Assembly: GCF_016019885.1 (NCBI RefSeq)
Contig: NZ_JAEANY010000001.1
Coordinates: 1,016,204-1,080,203, forward strand
DNA length: 64,000 bases
Reading direction: 5' to 3'
From: Aurantiacibacter sediminis
Lineage (GTDB): Bacteria; Pseudomonadota; Alphaproteobacteria; Sphingomonadales; Sphingomonadaceae
Position 1 is the first letter of the stretch. Each line of letters begins with the position of its first letter. Below are positions 56,273 to 64,000 of the stretch, piece after piece. The notes under the pieces were generated by a model. That model saw only the letters and a program-made list of their open reading frames with translations. It was not told where the DNA came from and searched no databases. The translations under genes and the position numbers were made by a program.

Positions 56273-57481
56273 TTATTCGTGCCGCAAAGCGTCAATCGGA
56301 TCAAGTTTGCTTGCGCGGTGCGCGGGGTAATAACCAAAGGCGACCCCCATCAATGCGGAGAAGAGAAACGCGCCTATGTTGAGCGCTGGATTGAACAGGA
56401 AGGGAAGGTCCATGACCCCGGCGAGCATTACTGAGAGGCCAAAGGCGATCCCAATTCCGATCAAGCCGCCAAAGCAGCACAACACCACAGCTTCGGTCAG
56501 GAATTGCAGTCGCACTTCCTTGGCAAGAGCGCCAATGGCAAGGCGAATACCGATCTCGCGCGTGCGCTCCGTGACGCTCACCAGCATGATATTCATGATA
56601 CCGATGCCGCCAACTATCAGGCTGATTGCTGCGATAATCGCCACCACGCCCGTCATCGCCTGGAAAATTCCACCAACCGTGTCGGAAATTTCCTGCGAGT
56701 CGATCACATCGAAATTGTTGTCCTCGCCATCTTGAACGACGCGCCGTTCACGCAACAAATCGACGAGCTGGTTCTGGATCGTGATTGTGCTGTAGCTCGG
56801 ATCGTATTTCACTACGAAGAACTGGATATCGTCGCTTCCGATAAGGCGGCGCTGGACCGTTTTGAGTGGCATGTAGACGATATCGTTCGCATCGTTTCCG
56901 CCACCGATATTCGAGCCGGAACGCTCATCGGCAATTCCGATTACGGTGCAGGAGACGTTGTTGAGGCGCATTTCTTCACCCAGCACCTGATCTTCGACGA
57001 AGATTTTCTCGACTAATGTCGTGCCGACGATGCAAACGCTTTCGCCGCGATCTTCTTCCTGATCTGTGAAGCTGCGCCCTTCGCCGATATCGATGTTCTG
57101 GGCAGAGAAAAACTCCCTGCTCGCGCCATTCACGCTTGTCTGCCAGTCCTGCCCGTTATGGAATGCGGTGGCGTTGGAGAAGACAGCGCCTGCGGCAAAT
57201 TGCACACCGGCAATCTGATTGCGGACGGCGCGGATGTCCTCTTCCTCAAACGGTCTGCGTGGCACATTGATGTCGGGCTGGCGCGGGAAAACAATGAACA
57301 CGTCAGAGCCAAGCCCAGCCAGATCGTCCTGCACGTCCGCGGTCAGGCCTTGGCCAAGCGTGACCATCGTCACCACGGAGGCGACACCGATGATGATGCC
57401 GAGCGTCGTCAGGAAACTGCGTAGCAAGTGCCTGCGAATTTCCCGAATTGCCAAGAGCAAGGTGGAGCCGAGCATGCGCAT
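56273..57481 (-). CDS. MacB-type ABC transporter permease
   Basis: The protein has 402 residues: an N-terminal membrane helix (about 20-42), a periplasmic MacB_PCD domain (about 45-235) and a C-terminal FtsX block with three helices (about 275-395). It lacks the ATPase that is fused in E. coli MacB; the ATPase is encoded by the next gene upstream, overlapping by one base (TGATG). It acts as a mechanotransmission exporter with MacA and an outer-membrane channel. The substrate class of such systems includes macrolides, small peptides and lipid-like molecules, and cannot be told here. Confidence 0.92.
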   Translation of the reverse strand: MRMLGSTLLLAIREIRRHLLRSFLTTLGIIIGVASVVTMVTLGQGLTADVQDDLAGLGSDVFIVFPRQPDINVPRRPFEEEDIRAVRNQIAGVQFAAGAVFSNATAFHNGQDWQTSVNGASREFFSAQNIDIGEGRSFTDQEEDRGESVCIVGTTLVEKIFVEDQVLGEEMRLNNVSCTVIGIADERSGSNIGGGNDANDIVYMPLKTVQRRLIGSDDIQFFVVKYDPSYSTITIQNQLVDLLRERRVVQDGEDNNFDVIDSQEISDTVGGIFQAMTGVVAIIAAISLIVGGIGIMNIMLVSVTERTREIGIRLAIGALAKEVRLQFLTEAVVLCCFGGLIGIGIAFGLSVMLAGVMDLPFLFNPALNIGAFLFSALMGVAFGYYPAHRASKLDPIDALRHE

Positions 57482-58191
57482 CAGGCGGAAGCTCCCGCTT
57501 TCAGGCCGCGATCAATGCGCTCCACCAGTCCATCGCGGAAATGCACGATGGTGCGGGCGTATTCGGCCATTTCCTCTTCGTGAGTCACCATCAGCACGGT
57601 GATACCGGTTTTGCTGAGATCGGCGAGCAATTCCATGATTTCGATAGAGCGCTCGGAGTCGAGGTTGCCGGTCGGCTCGTCCGCCAGCAGAACGTCGGGA
57701 TCGGTCACGAGGGCACGGGCGATGGCGACGCGCTGTTGCTGGCCGCCCGAAAGCTCAGCCGGGGTATGTGTGGCCCACGGCAGCAAGCCGACTTTGTCGA
57801 GCGACCGCTCGGCAGCCTCACGCCGCGCTTTCTTCGTTTCACCGCGGTATAGCAGTGGCAGTTCCACATTCTCCAGCGCAGTCGTGCGCGCGAGTAGGTT
57901 GAAGCCCTGAAACACGAAGCCGAGATAGCGACGGCGCAAGAGCGAGCGCTGGTCGCGGCTCAAACTCTGCACTTCCACGCCGCGGAATTTGAAAACACCG
58001 CTGGTCGGCACATCGAGGCAGCCGAGAATGTTCATCGTCGTGGATTTGCCCGAACCCGATGGTCCCATCACCGCGACGAAATCGCCCCGTTCGATGGCCA
58101 GATCCACGCCCTTCAGCGCCTGGAAAGCCGCAGGGCCGGTGCCGAAGGTCTTGGTTATGCCTTCCAGTTCGATGAGGGGGGCTTCGCTCAC
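57481..58191 (-). CDS. MacB-type ABC transporter ATP-binding protein
   Basis: ATPase of 236 residues. Walker [10 protein letters not shown] (about 43-51), the signature LSGGQQQR, Walker [13 protein letters not shown], and the H-loop VTHEEEM are all intact. LolD/MacB-like subfamily. The start overlaps the MacA-type gene by 4 bases and the stop overlaps the permease by one base. Confidence 0.94.
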   Translation of the reverse strand: MSEAPLIELEGITKTFGTGPAAFQALKGVDLAIERGDFVAVMGPSGSGKSTTMNILGCLDVPTSGVFKFRGVEVQSLSRDQRSLLRRRYLGFVFQGFNLLARTTALENVELPLLYRGETKKARREAAERSLDKVGLLPWATHTPAELSGGQQQRVAIARALVTDPDVLLADEPTGNLDSERSIEIMELLADLSKTGITVLMVTHEEEMAEYARTIVHFRDGLVERIDRGLKAGASA

Positions 58192-59486
58192 TGCTGGCCC
58201 GCACCCTCGCCGGTGACGACTTCCATGCCCGCCTCAAGCTCATCCGAATTGACCACGGTGAAACGCCCGTCGCTCTGGCCAGTGACCAATTCAATACTCC
58301 GCAACGAGCCGTCCTCTTCGACAACGTAAACGGTCTGGCGGCTGCCCACACCAATGCTGGCATCGTCATTTTCTTCAAGCCCGAAGTTCGGATTGCCGAA
58401 GACGCCTCCGCTCTCTTCCTCTTCCTCCGGATTATAACGCAGCGCGCTGTTGGGAACGAGCATCTGCTCGCCCGTGCTTTCGGTTTCGATTGTGGCGGTG
58501 GCCGTCATGCCGGCGCGCAGCAATCCATCGCCGTTGCTCACCACAAGGCGCGCTTCGTAACTGACGACCTGCTGACCGCCTGCCTGCTGCTGCTGGCTGG
58601 CAAGGGCGATATTGTTGGATGCAAGATCGACACGTTCCACCGTCGCGGGGAAGCGACGGCCGGGATAGGCATCGACGGTGAAGGTGGCCTGCTGCCCGTC
58701 CTCCACCTGGCCGACATCCGCCTCATCCAGATCGACGCGCAGCTGCATCACCGAGAGGTCTTCTGCCAGCACGAACAATGTCGGCGTGTTGAAAGCGGCG
58801 ACCACGGTCTGGCCCGGCTCCACCTGCCTTGCGAGCACGACGCCGGACACGGGCGAGCGTATCACCGCGCGATCGAGGCTGACCTGCGCGGTCGAAAGCT
58901 GCGCGCGCGCTGCCGAGACGTTCGCCTGCGCTGCTGCAACGCTCGCGCGGCCGCGGTTCACTGCTGCTTCGGCGAGGTCGATCTCTGCTTCGGAAGGCAC
59001 ACGGCCACCCGAGAGGCGCTGCACTTCCAACAGACGGTTCAGTTGCGCTTCATCGCCCTCCAACGTGGCCCGTGCCTGCGCGACCTGTGCCTGCGCGGCA
59101 TTCAAATTGGCGCGGCCCTGCTGGATCTGGTCATTGATGACTTCGGTGTTGATGATCGCGAGAACCTGACCGCGTGTCACCTGATCGTTCACATCGACCA
59201 GCACATCATCGATCCGGCCTGACACTTCGGAGCCGACTTCCACCTGATTGGTGGGACGCAGGCTGCCCGTTGCAGTGACCGACAGATCGAGCGAGCGCGT
59301 TTCCACTTCCGCAGTAATGTAATTGGGCTGCTCATCGCCGCCAGAGCATTGCGAAATCGCAAGGATCAGGACGAGCAGCAAAACGACGCCGATCCACACG
59401 CGCTTGCGCTTATACCATTTCTTCGGCGCCCCCTCATCGAGGTAGCTCTCGATATCCTGCTCGTTGGTAGTGTCTGTCTGGCTCAT
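58188..59486 (-). CDS. MacA-type periplasmic adaptor
   Basis: Membrane fusion protein of 432 residues with one N-terminal membrane helix (about 27-45), barrel-sandwich domain, a long alpha-helical hairpin (about 110-220, with repeated AQA/ARA-rich heptads) and beta-barrel domain. SAVTATGSLRPTNQVEVGSEVSG-type sequence (around SVTATGSLRPTN) and the RSPVSGVVLARQVEPGQTV half mark the lipoyl motif. It overlaps the outer-membrane channel gene by 4 bases. Confidence 0.92.
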   Translation of the reverse strand: MSQTDTTNEQDIESYLDEGAPKKWYKRKRVWIGVVLLLVLILAISQCSGGDEQPNYITAEVETRSLDLSVTATGSLRPTNQVEVGSEVSGRIDDVLVDVNDQVTRGQVLAIINTEVINDQIQQGRANLNAAQAQVAQARATLEGDEAQLNRLLEVQRLSGGRVPSEAEIDLAEAAVNRGRASVAAAQANVSAARAQLSTAQVSLDRAVIRSPVSGVVLARQVEPGQTVVAAFNTPTLFVLAEDLSVMQLRVDLDEADVGQVEDGQQATFTVDAYPGRRFPATVERVDLASNNIALASQQQQAGGQQVVSYEARLVVSNGDGLLRAGMTATATIETESTGEQMLVPNSALRYNPEEEEESGGVFGNPNFGLEENDDASIGVGSRQTVYVVEEDGSLRSIELVTGQSDGRFTVVNSDELEAGMEVVTGEGAGQQ

Positions 59487-60943
59487 TCCTCGTTCCCGTC
59501 AGATGCCTGCAGGACAGCGCCGCCCGGCAGGGTAAAGTCAAAATCACTCGCGCTCCATCCGCCGCCCAGCGCCTGTGTCAGGCGAACGAAGGCGGTGGCG
59601 CGGTCAGCTTCTGCGCCGACCAGATTGTTGCGCGCGGCAAGCAATTGGTTCTCGGCGACCAGCAGTGTGCGAAAATCGGTAAGCCCAGCCTGGTATTGGC
59701 TGCGCGCAAGGATGACCGAATTGCTCGCCGCGTCGACGGCTTCATTCTGAATATCGATGCGCTCGTCTGCTGTGCGCTGGTCTACAGCAGCGCTTTCGAC
59801 CTCTTCCAGCGCGGAAAGGATTTCCTGCTCCCACGCGGCAAGCGATGCGCGCGCGCCCGCCTCTGCGCTGTCGACCCGCGCAGCCGTTGCGCCGCCATCG
59901 AAAAGCAATTGGCTGATCCCGCCGAATATGCTGCCGGTGATGACATCGAACAGATTGCTGAAATTGGTGCCGCCCGTTCCGATCGAACCCGTGAGGCGAA
60001 CTAGTGGAAGCAATTGCGCGCGCACGACGCCGATCCGGGCGCTGCTGGCGATGAGGTTGGCCTCCGCCGCGCGGACATCGGGCCTTCGGCTCAGCACTTC
60101 GGCTGGCGGGGCGAATCCGTCGAGTTGGGGAGGCGCGGGGACGCGGGTTTCAACGTCGCTTTCGATTTCATCCAAAACCCGGCCCGGCGTTTCACCGATC
60201 AGGGTCGAGATTGCGTTGGCCGTCGCAACAAGGCTGCTTTCGAGCAGCGGAATGGTCGCAGCAGTAGCAGCACGCTGGGCGCGGGCCTGCTCGACATCGA
60301 GGCTGGAGACCAGCCCTGCCTGATTGCGCCAGCGCGCAATTTGCAAATTATCGTCCTGGAAAGCGAGCGTGTTGCGCGCGATTTCCAACTGCTCAGCCGT
60401 GGCGCGGGCATTAATCGTGGCGATGGCAACTTGGCCGACGATCAGGCGCTGCAAATCGGCTTGCGAATATCCGGCGGTCGCGAAATCGGCACGGGCCGCG
60501 GCGACATTGCCCGAGATCTGGCCAAACAGATCGAGTTCCCAATTAGCATCCGCGCCCAGGCTCAGCTGCACCCCGTCGCGCGCATTGTCGCCAATATCGC
60601 GGTTCACTCCGCCATTGGCGAAAACGGTGGGGTAATAGCCCGCGCGCGCCTGCACCAGCGATGCGCGAGCCTGCTCCAGCCGCGCGGCGCTTTGGGCGAG
60701 GTCCCGGTTTTCGACAATCGCCTGTTCGACGAAATCGGTGAGCAGCGGATCGCCAAGCAGGGTCCAATATTCGGTGAGGTCGGTCGTGATCGGAGCGACA
60801 TCGCTCAGCGCCCAATCGGCCGGAGTTGAAAGCGTACTTTGCGGGACATTGGCAGCAGGCGTCGTGCAGGCACCGAGCACCAGAAGCGCCGGAGCGGCCA
60901 GCAGCGCGCCTTTCGCGCCGAAATTGATGTTGGTCAGTCCCAT
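59483..60943 (-). CDS. outer membrane efflux lipoprotein (NodT family) of the MacAB operon
   Basis: The protein has 486 residues from the ATG at 60943, which is preceded by GAGGGGCGGG; an ATG 19 codons upstream lacks a ribosome site. The signal ends in the lipobox LVLGAC. Two OEP domains are present (about 50-250 and 270-460), with WELDLFGQISGNVAAARADF and EVLSRRPDVRAAEANLIASSAR as family segments. It is the first gene of OMF-MacA-ATPase-permease, so a complete trans-envelope exporter is made from one transcript. It is a paralogue of the protein at 26464-27951. Confidence 0.92.
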   Translation of the reverse strand: MGLTNINFGAKGALLAAPALLVLGACTTPAANVPQSTLSTPADWALSDVAPITTDLTEYWTLLGDPLLTDFVEQAIVENRDLAQSAARLEQARASLVQARAGYYPTVFANGGVNRDIGDNARDGVQLSLGADANWELDLFGQISGNVAAARADFATAGYSQADLQRLIVGQVAIATINARATAEQLEIARNTLAFQDDNLQIARWRNQAGLVSSLDVEQARAQRAATAATIPLLESSLVATANAISTLIGETPGRVLDEIESDVETRVPAPPQLDGFAPPAEVLSRRPDVRAAEANLIASSARIGVVRAQLLPLVRLTGSIGTGGTNFSNLFDVITGSIFGGISQLLFDGGATAARVDSAEAGARASLAAWEQEILSALEEVESAAVDQRTADERIDIQNEAVDAASNSVILARSQYQAGLTDFRTLLVAENQLLAARNNLVGAEADRATAFVRLTQALGGGWSASDFDFTLPGGAVLQASDGNEE

Positions 60944-61155
60944 CCCGCCCCTCAAAAAAAGTCCCCGTCGCAGGCTTACCTTCGCCCCGCGCAGGTGCAA
61001 GCCCCTTCGCTTCGAAATCTACATGGAAAGCCGCCGCCATCCCCACCATTGTTGTTCGAGGAACTGCAATATTGACCCGACGAATGTGCATTTCGTCATG
61101 CGCTTACGCGGCAGATTGGATCGGCGATCAAGTTCTCTTGCCGAAAATATTTGTT

Positions 61156-62016
61156 TTACCGCGAAACTTCGCGCGCGAATTGGGCCGCATCTTCCAATAC
61201 GGGCGCGCGGCCGCGGAAGGGGCGGCCAAGGGCGATCAGGATGTCGATGTGATCCTCCCCTTCATATTGCACCATCTCGGCCTCGACTCCGGCAGCGGTC
61301 AAAGCGGCGGTTAGCGAAATGCTGTTGCGCGGCCGCACAGTCGTATCGTCCGCGCCTGTCAGCAGGAGGGCGGGCGGGCTGTCGGCATCGGCAAAAGTCA
61401 CCGGCTGCGTTTCTGCAAGATCGGGCCACTGGCTGAAGGCAGCGATGGTCGAGTCCGTATCCAGCGGCAGGAAATCATAAGGTCCCGCTAGGCCGACCAA
61501 CCCGGCGATCGCCGCGCGGTCTTCGCCCAGCCATTGCGGATCATTTGCCAGCATTGCCGCGATGTGCGCGCCGGCGGAGTGACCCATCACTACGATATTG
61601 TCCGGATCGCCGCCATATCCCGCCGCATTTTCGCGGACCCAGCGCACGGCCTGCGCGCCGTCCTCCACAAAGGCGGGAAAGCGCACTTCGGGCACCAGCC
61701 GATAGTCCGGGACCACGGTGATAAAACCCTCCGCCGCCAATGCGCGTCCGACGAAATCATACCCCTTGCGCGTGCCGCTGTTCCAACTGCCGCCATAGAA
61801 CCAGACGATCACGGGCTTCACATCATCGGTCGCTTCAACTGGCGCATAGACATCGAGCTTCTGCCGCTCATGCGCGCCATACGCAATATCGCCGGCCACC
61901 TGCGCGCTGTTCGCATCCTTGGGCACGAGAGCGTTGAAGGTGCGCAGGCGATCGACCGAGAACGATACGCCGATGGCGACGATCGCGAGAAGGGGCAGGG
62001 CGATGAGATATTTCAT
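61156..62016 (-). CDS. alpha/beta hydrolase (esterase/lipase, HSL-like)
   Basis: The protein has 286 residues from the ATG at 62016 (AAAGG lies 9 bases upstream; an ATG eight codons earlier has none). An N-terminal hydrophobic helix (about 3-20) suggests export or membrane anchoring. WFYGGSWNSG takes the place of the HGGG oxyanion motif, with Tyr for the usual His; GHSAGAHIAA holds the nucleophile serine; the Asp and His lie in LTGADDTTVRPRNS and EGEDHIDIL. It is probably a carboxylesterase. It has no obvious operon partner. Confidence 0.82.
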   Translation of the reverse strand: MKYLIALPLLAIVAIGVSFSVDRLRTFNALVPKDANSAQVAGDIAYGAHERQKLDVYAPVEATDDVKPVIVWFYGGSWNSGTRKGYDFVGRALAAEGFITVVPDYRLVPEVRFPAFVEDGAQAVRWVRENAAGYGGDPDNIVVMGHSAGAHIAAMLANDPQWLGEDRAAIAGLVGLAGPYDFLPLDTDSTIAAFSQWPDLAETQPVTFADADSPPALLLTGADDTTVRPRNSISLTAALTAAGVEAEMVQYEGEDHIDILIALGRPFRGRAPVLEDAAQFAREVSR

Positions 62017-62108
62017 CCGCGCCTTTTGGACCGGCTGCAAAGGCGCGGCAAGCCTTCAGAAAAGCCCATTCCTGCGCGAAGCCTTCCAAATTGCGCGCGC
62101 TGCGCTAC

Positions 62109-62561
62109 ATGGCGAATATGATTGCACTCACCGGCTGTCTCGCCGTCATCCTGATCGCCTTGCTGCTCGCGCCCCAAACGCCCTTCGCACGGCTTTGTCA
62201 CCGGCAGCTGGTTGAGCGTCCGGCATCAGCCCTGGCCAAGTTCCGCCCGCATCACATCATTTATGCGGTGATCCTCATTCCGGTCATGTTGAGCGGAGGC
62301 GAGTTTATCGCGCTGCTCGGCCCGGAATTCTTCGCCGCCTATGCCATGGAGCTGGCGATTTATGTGGATGCGGTGATCGTGAGCGTACTCGCGAGCACGG
62401 CTGCGTCGATAAAGGCGTTTGCGGGGAGCATACGGCAGAGGTTCAATCGCCTCAGCAGTCGCAAGTCTGCCCGCACGAAACGCGCTGCGCGCAAGCCACA
62501 GCGCGATCGCATGCCCGCCAATTACGATGAGCATGTGCCCGCCATGCCGATGGCAGCCTGA
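62109..62561 (+). CDS. hypothetical membrane protein with basic tail
   Basis: The protein has 150 residues from the ATG at 62109 (an upstream TTG at 62091 is possible). Three hydrophobic stretches (about 4-22, 50-67 and 72-95) are followed by a strongly basic tail (RQRFNRLSSRKSARTKRAARK) and an acidic-polar end. No family was recognised. It ends 3 bases before the CoA-transferase gene, so they probably share a transcript, but no functional link is evident. Confidence 0.65.
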   Translation: MANMIALTGCLAVILIALLLAPQTPFARLCHRQLVERPASALAKFRPHHIIYAVILIPVMLSGGEFIALLGPEFFAAYAMELAIYVDAVIVSVLASTAASIKAFAGSIRQRFNRLSSRKSARTKRAARKPQRDRMPANYDEHVPAMPMAA

Positions 62562-62564
62562 TCC

Positions 62565-63722
62565 ATGCCATTGCGAATTCCAGGCTTTGGCAAGACACGC
62601 CGCGACGTGGGCTCCGCGCCGCTCGCAGGGATCAAGGTCGTCGAGCTGGCGCGAATCCTGGCAGGGCCATGGGCAGGCCAGGTGCTTGCCGATCTGGGGG
62701 CAGAGGTCATCAAGGTCGAAAGCCCCGAAGGTGATGATACGCGCGGTTGGGGTCCGCCCTTTATCGAGCGGGAGGATGGCAGCAAGGATGCCGCCTATTT
62801 CCATGCCGCCAATCGCGGCAAGAGCAGCATTGTCGCCGATTTTACTGATGCGAAAGATTTGGAGCGTGTAAAAGCGCTGATCGCAGATGCCGATGTGGTG
62901 ATCGAGAACTTCAAACTCGGCGGGCTCGCCAAATACGGTCTCGATCATGCAAGCCTGAAAGGTGTCAATCCGCGGCTCATCTATTGCTCGATCACCGGAT
63001 TTGGACAGGATGGCCCCTATGCGGCGCGTGCCGGATACGATTTCATCATCCAGGGTATGAGCGGCATCATGGACCTGACCGGCGCGCCCGACGGCCCGCC
63101 GCAGAAAATCGGCGTTGCTTATGCCGATATCATGACAGGCCTCTACGCCGTTATCGGCATCCAGGCGGCGCTGCGCCAGCGTGAGGAGACCGGACGCGGG
63201 CAAGTGATCGATATGGCGCTTTTCGACGTCATGGTCGGCACGCTTGGCAACCAGGCGATGAATTACCTCGCCTCAGGTCGCACGCCGAAGCGGTTAGGCA
63301 ATGCCCATCCCAATATCGCGCCCTATGAGGCGTTTGCAGCGATAGATGGCTGGCTGATTATTGCGGTGGGCAATGACAACCAGTTTGCAAGGTTTGCCGA
63401 GGCTATCGACATGCCGCTGCGTGAGGAATGGCGCACCAACGCGCGACGGGTGAAAAACCGCGAGAGCCTTTCGGCATCGATCAAACGCCGGATTGCCGAG
63501 TGGGAGCGCGATGCGCTGCTTGCGACGATGGAAGAGCTGCGCATTCCCGCAGGGCCCATCAACACGGTAAAGCAGGCGCTCGAAAATCCGCAGATCGAGG
63601 TGCGCGGAATGGTTGCCGAACTTGAGGAAGGGCTGCGCGGTATGCGCACGCCTATACGCTTTTCAGAGAGCGAGCTCGCGATCGGCAAGCCTTCGCCCAA
63701 GCTGCCGAAATACGAAGACTGA
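62565..63722 (+). CDS. class III CoA-transferase (CaiB/BaiF family)
   Basis: The protein has 385 residues with the family layout: GIKVVELARILAGPWAGQVLADLGAEVIKVE at the N-terminus (read in parts: VVELARILAGPW, LADLGAEVIKVE), NRGKSSIVADF, and the catalytic aspartate Asp188 in VAYADIMTGLYA. It moves CoA between carboxylic acids; formyl-CoA, carnitine-type, succinyl-CoA:glutarate-type and mesaconyl-type members share this pattern, so the substrate is open. Confidence 0.9.
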   Translation: MPLRIPGFGKTRRDVGSAPLAGIKVVELARILAGPWAGQVLADLGAEVIKVESPEGDDTRGWGPPFIEREDGSKDAAYFHAANRGKSSIVADFTDAKDLERVKALIADADVVIENFKLGGLAKYGLDHASLKGVNPRLIYCSITGFGQDGPYAARAGYDFIIQGMSGIMDLTGAPDGPPQKIGVAYADIMTGLYAVIGIQAALRQREETGRGQVIDMALFDVMVGTLGNQAMNYLASGRTPKRLGNAHPNIAPYEAFAAIDGWLIIAVGNDNQFARFAEAIDMPLREEWRTNARRVKNRESLSASIKRRIAEWERDALLATMEELRIPAGPINTVKQALENPQIEVRGMVAELEEGLRGMRTPIRFSESELAIGKPSPKLPKYED

Positions 63723-63771
63723 CGACTGACTGCTTTCCGCTGCCAGCCTCGCAGCTTCGCACGAAAAAGAA

Positions 63772-63797
63772 GGGCCGGGAGATCGCTCTCCCGGCCC
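63772..63797 (-). terminator. rho-independent terminator of the OmpA-family gene
   Basis: GGGCCGGGAGA (63772-63782), loop TCGC, TCTCCCGGCCC (63787-63797): an 11-pair perfect stem. On the minus strand it is followed by TTCTTTTTCG. It lies 26 bases after the ompA-type stop; it could also stop the convergent CoA-transferase transcript. Confidence 0.85.
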
Positions 63798-63822
63798 ATT
63801 CTGTTTGCCTTGATGGCGTGGC

Positions 63823-64000
63823 TTACATGCCCGAGTTCGGACCGTAAGTGATTTCCACACGGCGGTTCTGCAATTCGCGGACACCGTCGGCAGTCGGAAC
63901 GCGCAGGTCGTTCTCACCGAAGGCTTCGCTCATGATGCGGCCGCCCGGGATACCACGGCTTGTGAGGTATGCCTGGACCGAGTCGTTACGGCGCTCTGCA
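63823..64000 (-). CDS. OmpA-family outer membrane protein, C-terminal fragment
   Basis: The last 58 codons of a gene that runs off the right edge. The fragment reads AERRNDSVQAYLTSRGIPGG and on to EAFGENDLRVPTADGVRELQ and NRRVEITYGPNSGM, which is the peptidoglycan-binding end of OmpA-like proteins (SERRADSVAxYL and NRRVEI are family-typical). Truncation is due to the window. Whether the N-terminal part is a beta-barrel or a lipoprotein cannot be seen. Confidence 0.85.
   Translation of the reverse strand, partial: AERRNDSVQAYLTSRGIPGGRIMSEAFGENDLRVPTADGVRELQNRRVEITYGPNSGM

Overview
The window is a piece of an alphaproteobacterial chromosome, most likely from an aerobic anoxygenic phototroph of the Sphingomonadales (Erythrobacteraceae-like). 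The reasons are the gene order of its photosynthesis cluster (bchIDO, crtCDF, bchCXYZ, pufBALMC, tspO, bchP, BCD-type MFS, bchG, ppsR, ppaA, bchFNB), the spheroidene-branch genes crtC/crtD/crtF without crtA, and the flanking large TonB-dependent receptor with tryptophan-halogenase-like neighbours. The taxonomy is inferred from order and family content, not from a marker gene. No tRNA, rRNA, CRISPR array, insertion sequence or prophage was seen.

Positions 1-25,660 hold the photosynthesis gene cluster. On the minus strand bchF-bchN-bchB (bchB cut by the left edge) make protochlorophyllide reductase subunits and the 3-vinyl hydratase. Diverging from them, ppaA-ppsR encode a cobalamin-binding antirepressor and the PAS/HTH repressor, followed by bchG, a BCD-family MFS protein, bchP, tspO and a small membrane protein. 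A minus-strand superoperon bchC-X-Y-Z, then pufB-A-L-M-C, encodes chlorophyllide oxidoreductase, light-harvesting complex 1 and the reaction centre with its tetraheme cytochrome. A 42-codon frame joins bchZ to pufB through ATGA overlaps at both ends. crtF (minus) diverges from crtD-crtC (plus). bchI-bchD-bchO (minus) make the Mg-chelatase subunits and BchO. PpsR-type boxes (TGT-N12-ACA) lie before bchF/ppaA, bchG, bchC (two, 8 bp apart), crtF/crtD and bchI.

Positions 25,800-32,509 hold a TetR regulator with a palindromic operator and an OMF-MFP-RND tripartite efflux operon. Positions 32,503-48,400 are a maltodextrin/starch utilisation locus: a secreted GH13 amylase, a sugar MFS transporter and a LacI regulator on the minus strand; then a TonB-dependent receptor, a flavin-dependent halogenase, two GH13 enzymes, a SusB-like GH97 enzyme and a second halogenase on the plus strand. 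The last five are joined by 4-base overlaps. Two related CGTATACG sites sit before the two arms.

Positions 48,475-52,567 are bioB-bioF-bioD-bioA. Positions 52,564-55,845 are the lower tyrosine pathway (maiA, and hmgA-fahA on the other strand), ending in a strong two-way terminator. Positions 56,056-60,943 (minus) are an OMF-MacA-ATPase-permease exporter operon with a small signal-peptide gene carrying two cysteines directly downstream. The right end holds an alpha/beta hydrolase, a hypothetical membrane protein, a class III CoA-transferase and the C-terminus of an OmpA-family protein.
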